Shown here: positions 17,730 through 26,800 of the stretch, in pieces
Position numbering within the stretch: the stretch's first letter is position 1
Layout of the letters: every line of letters begins with the position of its first letter
DNA from: Jingweiarchaeum tengchongense
Lineage (GTDB): Archaea; Nanobdellota; Nanobdellia; Jingweiarchaeales; Jingweiarchaeaceae
Length of the DNA: 62,203 nucleotides
NCBI GenBank assembly: GCA_038874075.1
Contig: JAVZDD010000006.1
Coordinates: 1-62,203 of the forward strand
Direction: 5' to 3'
Position numbers and translations under genes: made by a program
Notes under the pieces: generated by a model
Told to the model about the DNA's origin: nothing
What the model saw: the letters and a program-made list of their open reading frames with translations, nothing else
The model's database searches: none

Positions 17730-18385
17730 CCAAAAAACCTCGCCAATTTTTTTCCAGATAGTAAAACTAGACTTTTAATACCATTGTATTTCCCAAAAAT
17801 TTCAACTTTTCCTTTCAATATCATAGAAATTGGGTCACCATCACAAATTATGCCTGCATTCCCAACATCAGTTACGTGGTGCGCATCGCTTCCAGCTACT
17901 TTTGGTTTTTTAAATTTATTTGCTAATTCCAGCGCTTTTGGATTACTGTCTCCTCTGCAACTTGCATTGAAAACCTCAACTGCATCTGCTTTTATTGCTT
18001 TGTCACCAACACATTTTCTAAACAAGTGCTTGGCAAATGGATGGACAGCAATTGCAATTCCTCCAAGTGCATGGATTTTTTCAATCGTTTCTTCAAGACT
18101 CAAATCGTCCCTCACATCTTCCTTAATATCCAACCCTATCACTTCTCCATCTTTAGTACATATTTCAATCCCTGTAATCAACAAAAATCTTTTACCTATC
18201 CTCTTAATATAGTCCCTAGCAACCAAACTTCCTTTAACTGTTTGATGGTCTGTAATTGCCAATCCATCTAAACCTTTTTTCATCGCTGCTTTAACCATCT
18301 CTTTTGGTGTATTAAACGCATCCCTCCCCCAAAGTTTGTTCTTGCTATATATTGTGTGACAGTGCAAATCTATCTTCATTACCAT
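17687..18385 (-). CDS. PHP-domain metal-dependent phosphoesterase
   Basis: 232 residues. PHP motifs are visible: KIDLHCHTIYSKN at the start, GLAITDHQTVKG, GIEI, IAVHPFAKHLF and AGSDAHHVTDVG near 165. These give the His/Asp cluster that binds three metals. Related archaeal and bacterial enzymes cleave phosphate mono- or diesters. It lies between CDP-archaeol synthase and a CDP-alcohol transferase, with overlaps at both ends, so a link with phospholipid metabolism is possible. Confidence 0.88.
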   Translation of the reverse strand: MVMKIDLHCHTIYSKNKLWGRDAFNTPKEMVKAAMKKGLDGLAITDHQTVKGSLVARDYIKRIGKRFLLITGIEICTKDGEVIGLDIKEDVRDDLSLEETIEKIHALGGIAIAVHPFAKHLFRKCVGDKAIKADAVEVFNASCRGDSNPKALELANKFKKPKVAGSDAHHVTDVGNAGIICDGDPISMILKGKVEIFGKYNGIKSLVLLSGKKLARFFGCCTKEERSLKDWK

Positions 18386-18918
18386 GGCACCTTTTTTATT
18401 TTCAATGTATAGGCAAAAACATTCGCAATCTTATGAAATATTGGAGTGATGACGATCATTATTATGACCATGGTTATATTTAATTCAATGAATGGAAATA
18501 TGAATAAGATAGTGCCGAAAACAAAGTTTAATTGATCTAAAAGAGGTACACTTGCGCCTGGTTTTATCCCAAACCGACGTTTAATAAAACTTCCAACCAA
18601 ATCACCAAACATTGCACCAAAAGCAATCAAAAATGCAGTGAAAAGGTTCATTTTTGGTAGAGAAAAACCAAGTGAACTTAATGTGTATTCATTTATTGGA
18701 CTCCAAAGGAGAGATTCTATAAAACCCGTGATCATTCCACATATTACACCAGTCACAAAGCCTTCTATTGTTTTGTTGTCCCCAAATATCCTTTGACCAA
18801 GGAAGAACTTTCCGAAGTCGATCGGTCTTTTCCCTTTTGCTAATGGAGGGGTGGCATTTGCCACATATGCAGGAATCAATATCCAAAATGCTTTAATTAA
18901 ATCAGGGATAATATTCAT
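18379..18918 (-). CDS. carS: CDP-archaeol synthase
   Basis: 179 residues with about five membrane helices. The family stretch AYVANATPPLAKGKRPIDFGK followed by GQRIFGDNKTIEGF, and later FGAMFGDLVGSFIKRRFGIKPG, identify CarS (DUF46). It transfers CMP from CTP to unsaturated archaetidic acid at the membrane, giving CDP-archaeol for head-group addition. Overlaps the PHP gene by 7 bases and follows the UPF0201-like gene by 4, so it is in an operon. Confidence 0.94.
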   Translation of the reverse strand: MNIIPDLIKAFWILIPAYVANATPPLAKGKRPIDFGKFFLGQRIFGDNKTIEGFVTGVICGMITGFIESLLWSPINEYTLSSLGFSLPKMNLFTAFLIAFGAMFGDLVGSFIKRRFGIKPGASVPLLDQLNFVFGTILFIFPFIELNITMVIIMIVITPIFHKIANVFAYTLKIKKVPW

Positions 18919-18922
18919 CTTT

Positions 18923-19252
18923 TCACTTCGGATAAAATCTAATTCTTATTGCGCCAAGCGTTTGCTCCTCATCTAAAAATCTCAATTTCTTCACGCATAT
19001 TGCTTGTTTGTTTATCAAAACTTCATAATGATCGTCCTTTTTCTTAACTATTGCGTCTCTATTCAAATTCCTGTTTCTAATTTCTTCCTCTATTAATTCA
19101 ATTATGCGTTCATCTTTTGTTTCAGCTATATAATGTTTTACGTCTTCTCCTGAAAAGTTAAAATTAACATCAAAAAACTTCTTAATACTAGATATAATTT
19201 TTTGTTCATTTTCTGTGGGATAAACATCAAATTCAATAATTATCCTCGGCAT
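18923..19252 (-). CDS. UPF0201-like small archaeal protein
   Basis: 109 residues. It begins RIIIEFDVYPTENEQKI and ends LINKQAICVKKLRFLDEEQTLGAIRIRF, resembling the UPF0201 family (YPTE start, LNKQAA ... LGPI end), a ribosomal-L5-like fold of unknown function. The central part is highly charged. It overlaps the end of RPA by 20 bases and precedes carS by 4 bases. The family assignment rests on recall of these end motifs. Confidence 0.75.
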   Translation of the reverse strand: MPRIIIEFDVYPTENEQKIISSIKKFFDVNFNFSGEDVKHYIAETKDERIIELIEEEIRNRNLNRDAIVKKKDDHYEVLINKQAICVKKLRFLDEEQTLGAIRIRFYPK

Positions 19253-20264
19253 TTTGGATCTGTTTTAATAAAATATTAGATTGTATTTTTGGTGATGGAT
19301 TTAGCATGAAATCATGTAAAAGTAGTTCATTGTTTCCAGAAATAATATTTTTTCTTATTTTTCCAGTAAATAAAATTGATTTACCATACAATTTATTAAT
19401 TTTTGAATCAATTATGGAAAAATAATCTTCTATTTTATTTATTTGTTCATATAATTCTTCTATTTTTAAATCCAATAATTTTTCTGCTTTTTTTCCTATT
19501 AAAAAAGCATTTATTGTAGCAGTTCCATCGTCAATTATCATTTTGATAATTAAAACCTTTCTTGGATTTATTTCACCATCCTTGGCGCAGTATTTATTAT
19601 TCATCTCATTGAGTCTACTGTTACATTTAGGACAAAAATATATAAGTGGATAGTTTTTTACTAGTCTGACAATTGAGCCAATTATTTTATACTCTTTGTC
19701 CGGTTCTGTGTCTATCAAAAATGAAAATCTAGCGCTTACTTGTTTTGTAATAAATTTAGTTTCCTCATCGCTTGGATTTATCTCAATTTTACTTTTGGAA
19801 TTAAGATGAATCTCCTTGAAACCAATTTTATTCTCTCTCGTTGTTCCTGAGATGACTTTGATTATATCTCCTTCCTTGATTTCCCCTTGCTCAATCAACT
19901 TGTTTCTATCATCCCAAATTACAACCCTTGCCTTACCTGTTTCATCACCTAACAAGAAACCTCCAACTTTACCTTTGATCTTTCCTTTTTCAAATTCTCT
20001 TGGTTTGTAAATCTTAAGAACCCTACCCATCACAACAACATCTTTAAGGCCAGGAACCAAACTCTGTATCAAAACCCTTGTCTTGATCTTTCCTTTATTT
20101 AATTTTATATTAAGTTCATTTGCGATGATTAGGGCAGCACCTTTTTCTGAAATCAAACCTGAAAGCTCTTTTACCTTGTCTTCAATCTTCTTTTTAATCT
20201 CAGATTCTAGTAATCCAGTTTTTTGTTTAATTATTTCTATTATCTCCTCAAGCGTCGGTTCCAT
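19233..20264 (-). CDS. Replication protein A-like ssDNA-binding protein
   Basis: 343 residues. An N-terminal helical region (1-55) is followed by an OB-fold (KDVVVMGRVLKIYKPREF...GGFLLGDETGKARVVIWDD), a second OB-like region, and a C-terminal part with a zinc site (CPKCNSRLNEMNNKYCAKDG) leading into IIDDGTATINAFLIGKKAEKLL. This is the layout of euryarchaeal single-stranded DNA-binding RPA. It is on the opposite strand from, and about 850 bases from, the orc1-polD genes, fitting a replication cluster. Confidence 0.9.
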   Translation of the reverse strand: MEPTLEEIIEIIKQKTGLLESEIKKKIEDKVKELSGLISEKGAALIIANELNIKLNKGKIKTRVLIQSLVPGLKDVVVMGRVLKIYKPREFEKGKIKGKVGGFLLGDETGKARVVIWDDRNKLIEQGEIKEGDIIKVISGTTRENKIGFKEIHLNSKSKIEINPSDEETKFITKQVSARFSFLIDTEPDKEYKIIGSIVRLVKNYPLIYFCPKCNSRLNEMNNKYCAKDGEINPRKVLIIKMIIDDGTATINAFLIGKKAEKLLDLKIEELYEQINKIEDYFSIIDSKINKLYGKSILFTGKIRKNIISGNNELLLHDFMLNPSPKIQSNILLKQIQNAEDNY

Positions 20265-20285
20265 CTTAATTCAAATAGAAAATGT

Positions 20286-20293
20286 TTTATATA
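20286..20293 (+). promoter_or_regulatory. TATA box of the winged-helix gene
   Basis: TTTATATA is centred about 24 bases before the ATG at 20314, the spacing expected for a leaderless archaeal transcript. The same 49-base gap must also hold the promoter of the divergent RPA gene. Assignment by match and spacing only. Confidence 0.45.
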
Positions 20294-20313
20294 ATATTTA
20301 CTATATTGAAAAA

Positions 20314-20862
20314 ATGCGTGGTAGACCTCCTGGCTCAAAGATCCGGGAAAATATTGCTTTAATATTAAATAAATTAAATGTCTCATATGGTTATGAAATA
20401 TACAAGGTGTATAAGCAAGTATTTGGAAAAATCTTATTGAGAGATATTTATTATCATTTAAAAAAAGGCCAGGAACTTGGTGAATTCATAGCAATCGAAA
20501 CCAAGGTAGAACCTGGAAATTTTACTTGGGGAACACAAACAGAAAGGACATATTATACTCTGGGTCCTTTTATTCAAATAAAAATGGATGAAAAGATTGA
20601 ACAAAGGATGAGTATTTTCAAGGAAAAAGAGGTTAACATAAATTGGGAAAATGAGATTAATAAAATAATTATCTCCTTAAATGAAGAAATTGAGAGTATT
20701 ACCCAAAAAAAGATGTCTTATCTAGCAAAGAAAAATGTCCAAGATATGTTATTAAAAAAAATAGAAAAACTCAAAAAATGGGCAGAAAATAAAATAAGCA
20801 AGGAAAAAATGATGGAAATAGAAGAATTAAAGAAAAAAGTACTTTTGATGATTTTAAGATAA
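20314..20862 (+). CDS. Winged-helix (PadR-like) protein next to the putative origin
   Basis: 182 residues from ATG 20314. The first 90 residues begin RGRPPGSKIRENIALILNKL and include VSYGYEIYKVYKQVF and LRDIYYHLKKGQELGEF, a helix-turn-helix/winged-helix pattern similar to PadR regulators. The rest is a long charged coiled-coil-like region. An upstream in-frame extension lies antisense to RPA and is not credible. Position between RPA and orc1 suggests a role in replication or its regulation, but no function is known to me. Confidence 0.75.
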   Translation: MRGRPPGSKIRENIALILNKLNVSYGYEIYKVYKQVFGKILLRDIYYHLKKGQELGEFIAIETKVEPGNFTWGTQTERTYYTLGPFIQIKMDEKIEQRMSIFKEKEVNINWENEINKIIISLNEEIESITQKKMSYLAKKNVQDMLLKKIEKLKKWAENKISKEKMMEIEELKKKVLLMILR

Positions 20863-20950
20863 CCATATAACCCCTTCATTTCTCTTGGAGATTTTATTTT
20901 AATAATAATTAATTAATTTTTTTCCATATAGAAATAAAAAATATTAAAAT

Positions 20951-21016
20951 TTTTCCAAAAGAAAGACTTAACTTTTCCATAAGAAATAATAAGAGAATCC
21001 ATAAGAAAAAAAGGTG
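20951..21016 (+). repeat. Three 22-bp tandem repeats with core CCATAAGAAA
   Basis: The units begin at 20951, 20973 and 20995, each with the core at position 5 (CCAAAAGAAA, CCATAAGAAA, CCATAAGAAA) and a variable 3' half. The first two also share TTTT before the core. Exact 22-base spacing, about two helical turns, would place bound initiators on one DNA face. A fourth near-copy precedes them and an inverted copy follows near the orc1 start. Confidence 0.75.
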
Positions 21017-21084
21017 TCATATTTTATATATTTTCTATTATAAAAAACTTTATTAATACTTTTTTTCTTATGGCGTATACTTTT

Positions 21085-21093
21085 AAAGGGGTG
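21085..21093 (+). promoter_or_regulatory. Ribosome binding site of orc1
   Basis: AAAGGGGTG lies directly before the ATG at 21098 with about five bases between, a strong Shine-Dalgarno match that fixes the orc1 start. The inverted copy of the origin core lies about 25 bases upstream, so initiator bound there could also affect orc1 expression. Confidence 0.6.
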
Positions 21094-21097
21094 CTCC

Positions 21098-22297
21098 ATG
21101 AATAAAGTTCAAGAATATTTTGAAAATTTTTTAAACAAAAAATCTTTGTTTCTGAATAAAGAAGTTCTTTCAATTAAATATATACCTGATCAAATATTAC
21201 ATCGTGATTTAGAAATAAAACAATTGAGTGAAATTCTTGCTCCTTCACTTAAAAATGAAAAACCTTCTAATATATTTATTTATGGTAAGACAGGTACTGG
21301 TAAGACTGTGATTACAAAATATGTTTGTTCACAGCTTTATGAAATTGCAAAGAAGAGGAATATACCTATTTCTGTGGTATACATTAATTGTAAAATGAAA
21401 AAGATTACAGATACAGAGTATAGATTGATTTCACAATTAACCAAAGAGTTCGGTAAGGAAGTACCTTATACTGGATTACCAACAAATGAAGTATATAAAA
21501 TGTTTTTTGAGGTGATTGATAAAAAAAATCAAGTAATTATACTAATATTGGATGAAATAGATAACTTAATAAAAAAATGTGGTGATGAAATTCTTTATAA
21601 CTTAACAAGGGTGAACTCCGAATTAAAAAATGCCAAGATTACTATTGTTGGAATAACAAACGATGTGACATTCATAAATGAATTGGATCCAAGGGTAAGA
21701 AGTTCACTAAATGAAGAGGAAATAGTTTTTCAACCATACGATGCACTCCAACTCAAAGATATCCTACTGGAAAGAGCAAGATTGGCATTCGAACCAAATG
21801 TGATTTCAGAATCTGTCATTTCAAAGTGCGCAGCATATGCTGCGAGAGAACATGGTGATGCAAGAAGAGCAATTGAGTTATTAAGAGTAGCAGCTGAGAT
21901 TGCAGAGAGAGATGGCAGTTCCATGATAGAAGAAAAACATGTGGATCTAGCTGATGAAAAGATTGAACTTGATAAAGTGATAGAAATTGTGAAGAAATTA
22001 CCAAAACAATCTCAAGTACTTCTATATTCAATTATTCTTATAAATAAGAATAAAGGTTTGATTTATACAGGAGAAGTCTATGATGTTTATAAAAATATCT
22101 GCTCTGAAGCAAAAGTTAATGAACTAACACAAAGGAGACTCTCAGACTTAATCGCAGAGCTTGATCTTCTAGGTATAATAAAAACAAGATTGATAAGTAA
22201 GGGTAGATATGGAAAAATGAGAGAGATATCTTTAATGATAGGTAAAGACACAATAAATAAAATAGAAGGAATAATTAAAGAACAACTTGGTATTTAG
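21098..22297 (+). CDS. orc1: Orc1/Cdc6 replication initiator
   Basis: 399 residues. AAA+ motifs are clear: Walker A GKTGTGKT (63-70), Walker B LDEIDN (151-156), sensor 1 GITND, and sensor 2 in HGDARRAIELLRVA. The C-terminal 100 residues form the winged helix (YTGEVYDVYKNICSEAK, RRLSDLIAELDLLGIIKTRLISKGRYG) that binds origin repeats. It recognises the origin and loads MCM. The gene starts right after the repeat-rich gap and is followed directly by both PolD subunits. Confidence 0.96.
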   Translation: MNKVQEYFENFLNKKSLFLNKEVLSIKYIPDQILHRDLEIKQLSEILAPSLKNEKPSNIFIYGKTGTGKTVITKYVCSQLYEIAKKRNIPISVVYINCKMKKITDTEYRLISQLTKEFGKEVPYTGLPTNEVYKMFFEVIDKKNQVIILILDEIDNLIKKCGDEILYNLTRVNSELKNAKITIVGITNDVTFINELDPRVRSSLNEEEIVFQPYDALQLKDILLERARLAFEPNVISESVISKCAAYAAREHGDARRAIELLRVAAEIAERDGSSMIEEKHVDLADEKIELDKVIEIVKKLPKQSQVLLYSIILINKNKGLIYTGEVYDVYKNICSEAKVNELTQRRLSDLIAELDLLGIIKTRLISKGRYGKMREISLMIGKDTINKIEGIIKEQLGI

Positions 22298-22310
22298 ATT
22301 TGGTGTTAGA

Positions 22311-23786
22311 ATGTCAGAGATCATAAAGAAGTTTGCTGAGAAAGGTTTTTTAATTTCTCCCACGCTTGTCCCTAAAATCACAGATCATACAAAGTTCTTG
22401 GATTTTCTAGAAACTAACTTCAAAAATAAGATTTCTGTTGTGACAGAAGAGATATATAAAAATTTTGTTAGTGGATGTTTAACATTCACAAAAAATAATA
22501 AAGATGTTAAAATTGTTAAAGAGAGGGAGGTCAAACAAGACGGGTCAAAGGTGGAAATAACAAAGATATACGAACACGAAAATAAGAAAAGAGATATAAG
22601 TGATTGGGTGGGATACTACAACAGTAGGTTTGAACAGATTAAAAACTTCCTTTATCACAGAATTGAATTACAAGGTGCAATATCCATCAATCGACTTATT
22701 TCAAGAGATATGAAAGAGCTAGCAACAATTGCCATGGTTAAATCAATATCAAAGTCAAAGTTTGGCAATTTTATCATTGAATTAGAAGATACTACAGGTG
22801 TAATCAAAGGAGTTGTAAGTAAAAATTCACCATGTATACAGAAGGTTGAAGAGCTTGTAGAAGATGAGGTAATAGGTGTTTTGGGTTCAAAATCAAGGGA
22901 GATGATCTTTATTCAAGATATCATATTTCCAGATATCCCAGAAAAAGAGACCAAGAAATGTAATGAAGAGGTTTATGCTTGTTTTATTGCAGATACGCAT
23001 GTTGGTTCCAAGATGTTTTTATCGAGCGCTTTTGACAGATTCTTAAAATGGTTAAATTTGGAATTGGGTGATGAAAAACAAAAAGAAATTGCCAAAAAAA
23101 TAAGATACTTATTTGTTGTTGGAGATCTTGTTGATGGTGTAGGTATATATCCTGAACAGGAGAATGAATTGTTAATTAAAGATATCTATCAACAGTATGA
23201 AGAATTCGCGAAACTTATTCAAAGAGTACCAGAGAGAATTAGTGTGATCATTTCACCAGGAAACCATGATGCGTTGCGCATAGCTGAACCACAACATGCA
23301 CTTTATGATGATATTGCAAAGCCAGTTTATCAGCTTCCAAATGTGATAATGACTTCAAATCCAAGCTACGTAAGGATACACGCAATTGATGATTTTCCAG
23401 GATTTGATGTACTTCTTTATCATGGCTATAGTTTAGATTATTTTGTTGCAAATGTGCCTAAATTGAGGAGATATGGATACGAGAGGGCTGATCTATTAAT
23501 GAAATTTTTATTGAGAAAAAGACATCTAGCACCGACACATGGTTCAACCTTGTTTGCACCAATGCAGAACGATTTTCTTGTGATAGATAAAGTACCAGAC
23601 ATATTTGCAACAGCACACATACATAAAGCAAGAGTTGGATGTTATAGGAATGTGATAAATATTTGTTGTTCTTGTTGGCAAGATCGAACGGTATTTCAAG
23701 AAAGAGTTGGACATGTACCAGAACCAGGGAGGGTCCCAATCTTCAATCTTAAAACAAGAGAAGTGAAGATGATGAGGTTCATATGA
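22311..23786 (+). CDS. dp1: DNA polymerase D small subunit (DP1)
   Basis: About 491 residues. An N-terminal helical domain and an OB-fold (LISRDMKELATIAMV...EDTTGVIKGVV) precede a calcineurin-like exonuclease domain with ADTHVGS (near 226), GDLVDG (270), PGNHDA (317), YHGYS and TAHIHKA (436), so the 3'-5' proofreading metal site looks intact. It pairs with DP2 to form the replicative PolD. I chose ATG 22311; an upstream start at 22287 would overlap orc1. DP2 follows after 62 bases. Confidence 0.95.
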   Translation: MSEIIKKFAEKGFLISPTLVPKITDHTKFLDFLETNFKNKISVVTEEIYKNFVSGCLTFTKNNKDVKIVKEREVKQDGSKVEITKIYEHENKKRDISDWVGYYNSRFEQIKNFLYHRIELQGAISINRLISRDMKELATIAMVKSISKSKFGNFIIELEDTTGVIKGVVSKNSPCIQKVEELVEDEVIGVLGSKSREMIFIQDIIFPDIPEKETKKCNEEVYACFIADTHVGSKMFLSSAFDRFLKWLNLELGDEKQKEIAKKIRYLFVVGDLVDGVGIYPEQENELLIKDIYQQYEEFAKLIQRVPERISVIISPGNHDALRIAEPQHALYDDIAKPVYQLPNVIMTSNPSYVRIHAIDDFPGFDVLLYHGYSLDYFVANVPKLRRYGYERADLLMKFLLRKRHLAPTHGSTLFAPMQNDFLVIDKVPDIFATAHIHKARVGCYRNVINICCSCWQDRTVFQERVGHVPEPGRVPIFNLKTREVKMMRFI

Positions 23787-23848
23787 TTGGTATTTTTATT
23801 GTTTAAAGTAAATAAAAACTTATATAGAGGCTTTTTCTTTTTTTGCTC

Positions 23849-26800
23849 ATGCCAATTGCTTCTGAAGAAATGCAAGGATATTTTAGTGAAATAGAGAGTA
23901 AAGTAAAAACAGCATATGAAATTGCACAAAAAGCAAGGAGTCTCGGTCTTGATCCTGAAGACTTTGTAGATATTCCTCTAGCAAGGGACTTGTCAGAGAG
24001 AGTTGAAGGATTGGTTGCAGTTCTAAAACCAGAGATAAAGGGCACAGGATTGTCACAAAGGATTAGAGAGATAGAGAAAGAGTTCAAGCCAAATGATTGG
24101 AGAGTTGCATTGAAGATAGCAGAAGAGGTTGCAAGGGGGAAGTTTTGTTCATTTAATGACTTAAGAGAAGCAATGGAACTTGGAATAAGGGTTGCATTGG
24201 CTTATGTTACACTTGGTATTGTCTCCGCGCCATTGGAAGGTTTTGTTGAACTCCAAATTAAAAAAAGGATGGATGGTGGTAATTATGTTGCTTGTTTTTT
24301 CTCTGGCCCAATAAGGGCAGCTGGAGGAACTGCTGCTGCATTTACTGTGATTGTTGCTGATTACCTGAGAAGAGTTTTTGGGTTTGATAAGTATGATCCG
24401 ACAAATGAAGAAATAGAAAGATATGTGACTGAGATTGATGATTATCACCGGGTGTTGGCAAGGTTGCAATATTTACCGATTAAGGAAGAAATTAGTTTTT
24501 TAGTATCACATATTCCAATTGAAATCACAGGAGACCCAACATCTGATAGAGAAGTATCTAATTATAAAGACCTAAAGAGAGTTGGTACAAATAGGATAAG
24601 AGGAGGAATGTGTTTAGTTCTTTGTGAAGGTGTTGCTCAGAAAGCAAAAAAAATATTGAAAGAGATAAAAAGTTGGGGAAAAGATTTTTTCTTAGATGAA
24701 TGGGTGTTTCTCCAAGATTACTTGGAAATTCAGAAAAAAGCACATACAAAGGAGATAGAAACAAATTCAAAGATAAAACCAGATTTTAGATTCATAGAAG
24801 AGTCAGTTGCAGGGAGACCCGTGTTCTCTTTTCCACTAGCGAGAGGGGGTTTTAGATTGAGGTATGGAAGGAGTAGAGTCAGTGGTTTGGCCGCATGTTC
24901 AATCCACCCTGCCACAATGCGCATATTGGATGATTTCATTGCTATAGGTTCGCAATTAAGAGTTGAGAGACCAGGAAAAGCATGTGCAATTACTGTTTGT
25001 GATACGATCGAAGGACCAGTTGTCAAATTGAAAGATGGAAGTGTAATTAGAGTAGAGAATGAATTACAAGCACTTGAAATCAAAGATAAGATTGTTGAAA
25101 TCCTTTTCTTAGGGGATATACTTGTTAGCTATGGAGATTTTTTAGAACAGAACCACGTACTTGTTCCATCCGGATATGTTGAAGAGTGGTGGATTCAAGA
25201 ACTAGAGGAAAAAGCAAAGGATAAAGTTGATATAAAAACTTTAAAAGATAGAATTACAAAGATTGGGGCTGAGGAAGCAGTGAAATTTTCCTTAGAGTAT
25301 AACATTCCTTTACACCCACGTTACACATATTTTTGGAACAACATCGACAATAGTCTGTTATTTTACCTTCTAAATAAGCTCCAAACCAATTCTTCGATTT
25401 TCGAAAATGAGATTTATGTAGAAGGGGATGATAAAGTTAAACGCGCCTTGGAATTGATATGTATACCTCATAAGTACAAAGAAAGGAAAATTTTGATTGA
25501 AGGTGATGATGCAGTTGCATTTCTTTATTCAATTGGATTTCTTCCGGATAAAACGTGGAAAATGAAGGAAGCACTTGAATTCAAAGACAAAGATATACTC
25601 ACAATTCTAAACTCAATTTCAAAAATAAAGATAAGAGATAAAGCCCCAATTACGATTGGTGCCAGATTGGGTAGACCGGAAAAAGCAAAATTAAGGAAAT
25701 TAAAGGGAAGCCCACAGGTTTTGTTTCCAGTTGGGAACCAAGGAGGGAGGATGAGAAGTTTTAATGAAGCAATTAATAAAGGTTATGTTGAAGCAGAGTT
25801 TCCCATATTTTTTTGTGAGAAGTGTAACATCAAAACAATATATACTCATTGCGAGATCTGTGGTGAAAAAACGAAAGAATACAAAGTATGTCAAAAATGT
25901 AAGAGATACACACAGTTAAATACACATTGCGGAATGCCAACAAGAGCATTTGAGAGAAGAAAGATTGAAATTAAAGATGAGATTGAGCGTGCATTAAAGA
26001 ACTTAAATGTTGAGCTTCCAGAATTAGTTAAAGGAGTAAGAGGAACATCAAACAAGAAGCGGATACCTGAAAGAATTGAAAAGGGAATTTTGAGAGCGAT
26101 ACATGATCTATACGTAAATAAAGATGGGACGATTAGATTTGACATCATTGAAGCACCCATCACACATTTTAAGCCGAAAGAGATAGGAACGAGTATTGAT
26201 AAATTAAGGGAACTTGGATACAAAAAAGATATTTTTGGCAATGAAATCGTGAGTGATGAACAGGTAATTGAATTGAAACCACAAGATGTGATTCTTCCTG
26301 ATTGTGAAGAATGGGAGGGTGCAAGTGCATCTGATGCATTGATGAAGATATGTAATTTTATCGATGATCTTCTCATTAGATTTTACAAACTTGAGCCTTT
26401 TTACAACATCAAATCCAAGGGTGACCTTGTTGGTCACTTAATCATTGGATTAGCGCCACACACAAGTGCCGGTATTGTTGGGAGGATTATCGGATTTTCG
26501 AAAACACAAGCATATTTTGCACATCCTTATTTCCATGCAGCGATGAGGAGAAACTGTGATGGTGATGAAGCTTGCTTCATTCTCCTATTAGATGCATTAT
26601 TAAACTTCTCACACCAATTTCTTCCCGCAACAAGAGGAGCATCAACGATGGATGCACCACTTGTATTGACAACAATTCTTGATCCGATAGAAGTTGACAA
26701 GGAAGTGCACAACATGGACGTAGTCAACATTTATCCGCTTGAATTTTATGAAGCGACACTTAATTGGAGAGATCCAAATGAAGTGAAAATAAACAAAGTT

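Larger units (their letters stand above)
20863..21097. other. Probable replication origin region upstream of orc1
   Basis: A 235-base gap, the longest clearly intergenic stretch here, extremely AT-rich. It holds five copies or near-copies of CCATAAGAAA: 20924 (CCATATAGAAA), 20955 (CCAAAAGAAA), 20977 and 20999 (exact), and 21064-21073 (exact, inverted). The three at 20955, 20977 and 20999 are spaced exactly 22 bases apart. An unbroken A/T stretch between about 21018 and 21063 could be the unwinding element. Archaeal origins normally lie beside orc1/cdc6 with origin-recognition repeats, so this is a strong candidate. Confidence 0.7.

Noticed and set aside
20083..20313. Long N-terminal extension of the winged-helix gene
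   Set aside because: It is antisense to RPA, rich in Phe/Ser/Ile as expected of a shadow, and the TATA box and family start support ATG 20314.
25891..26376. Antisense 161-codon frame within DP2
   Set aside because: Shadow of the DP2 coding frame with low-complexity composition.
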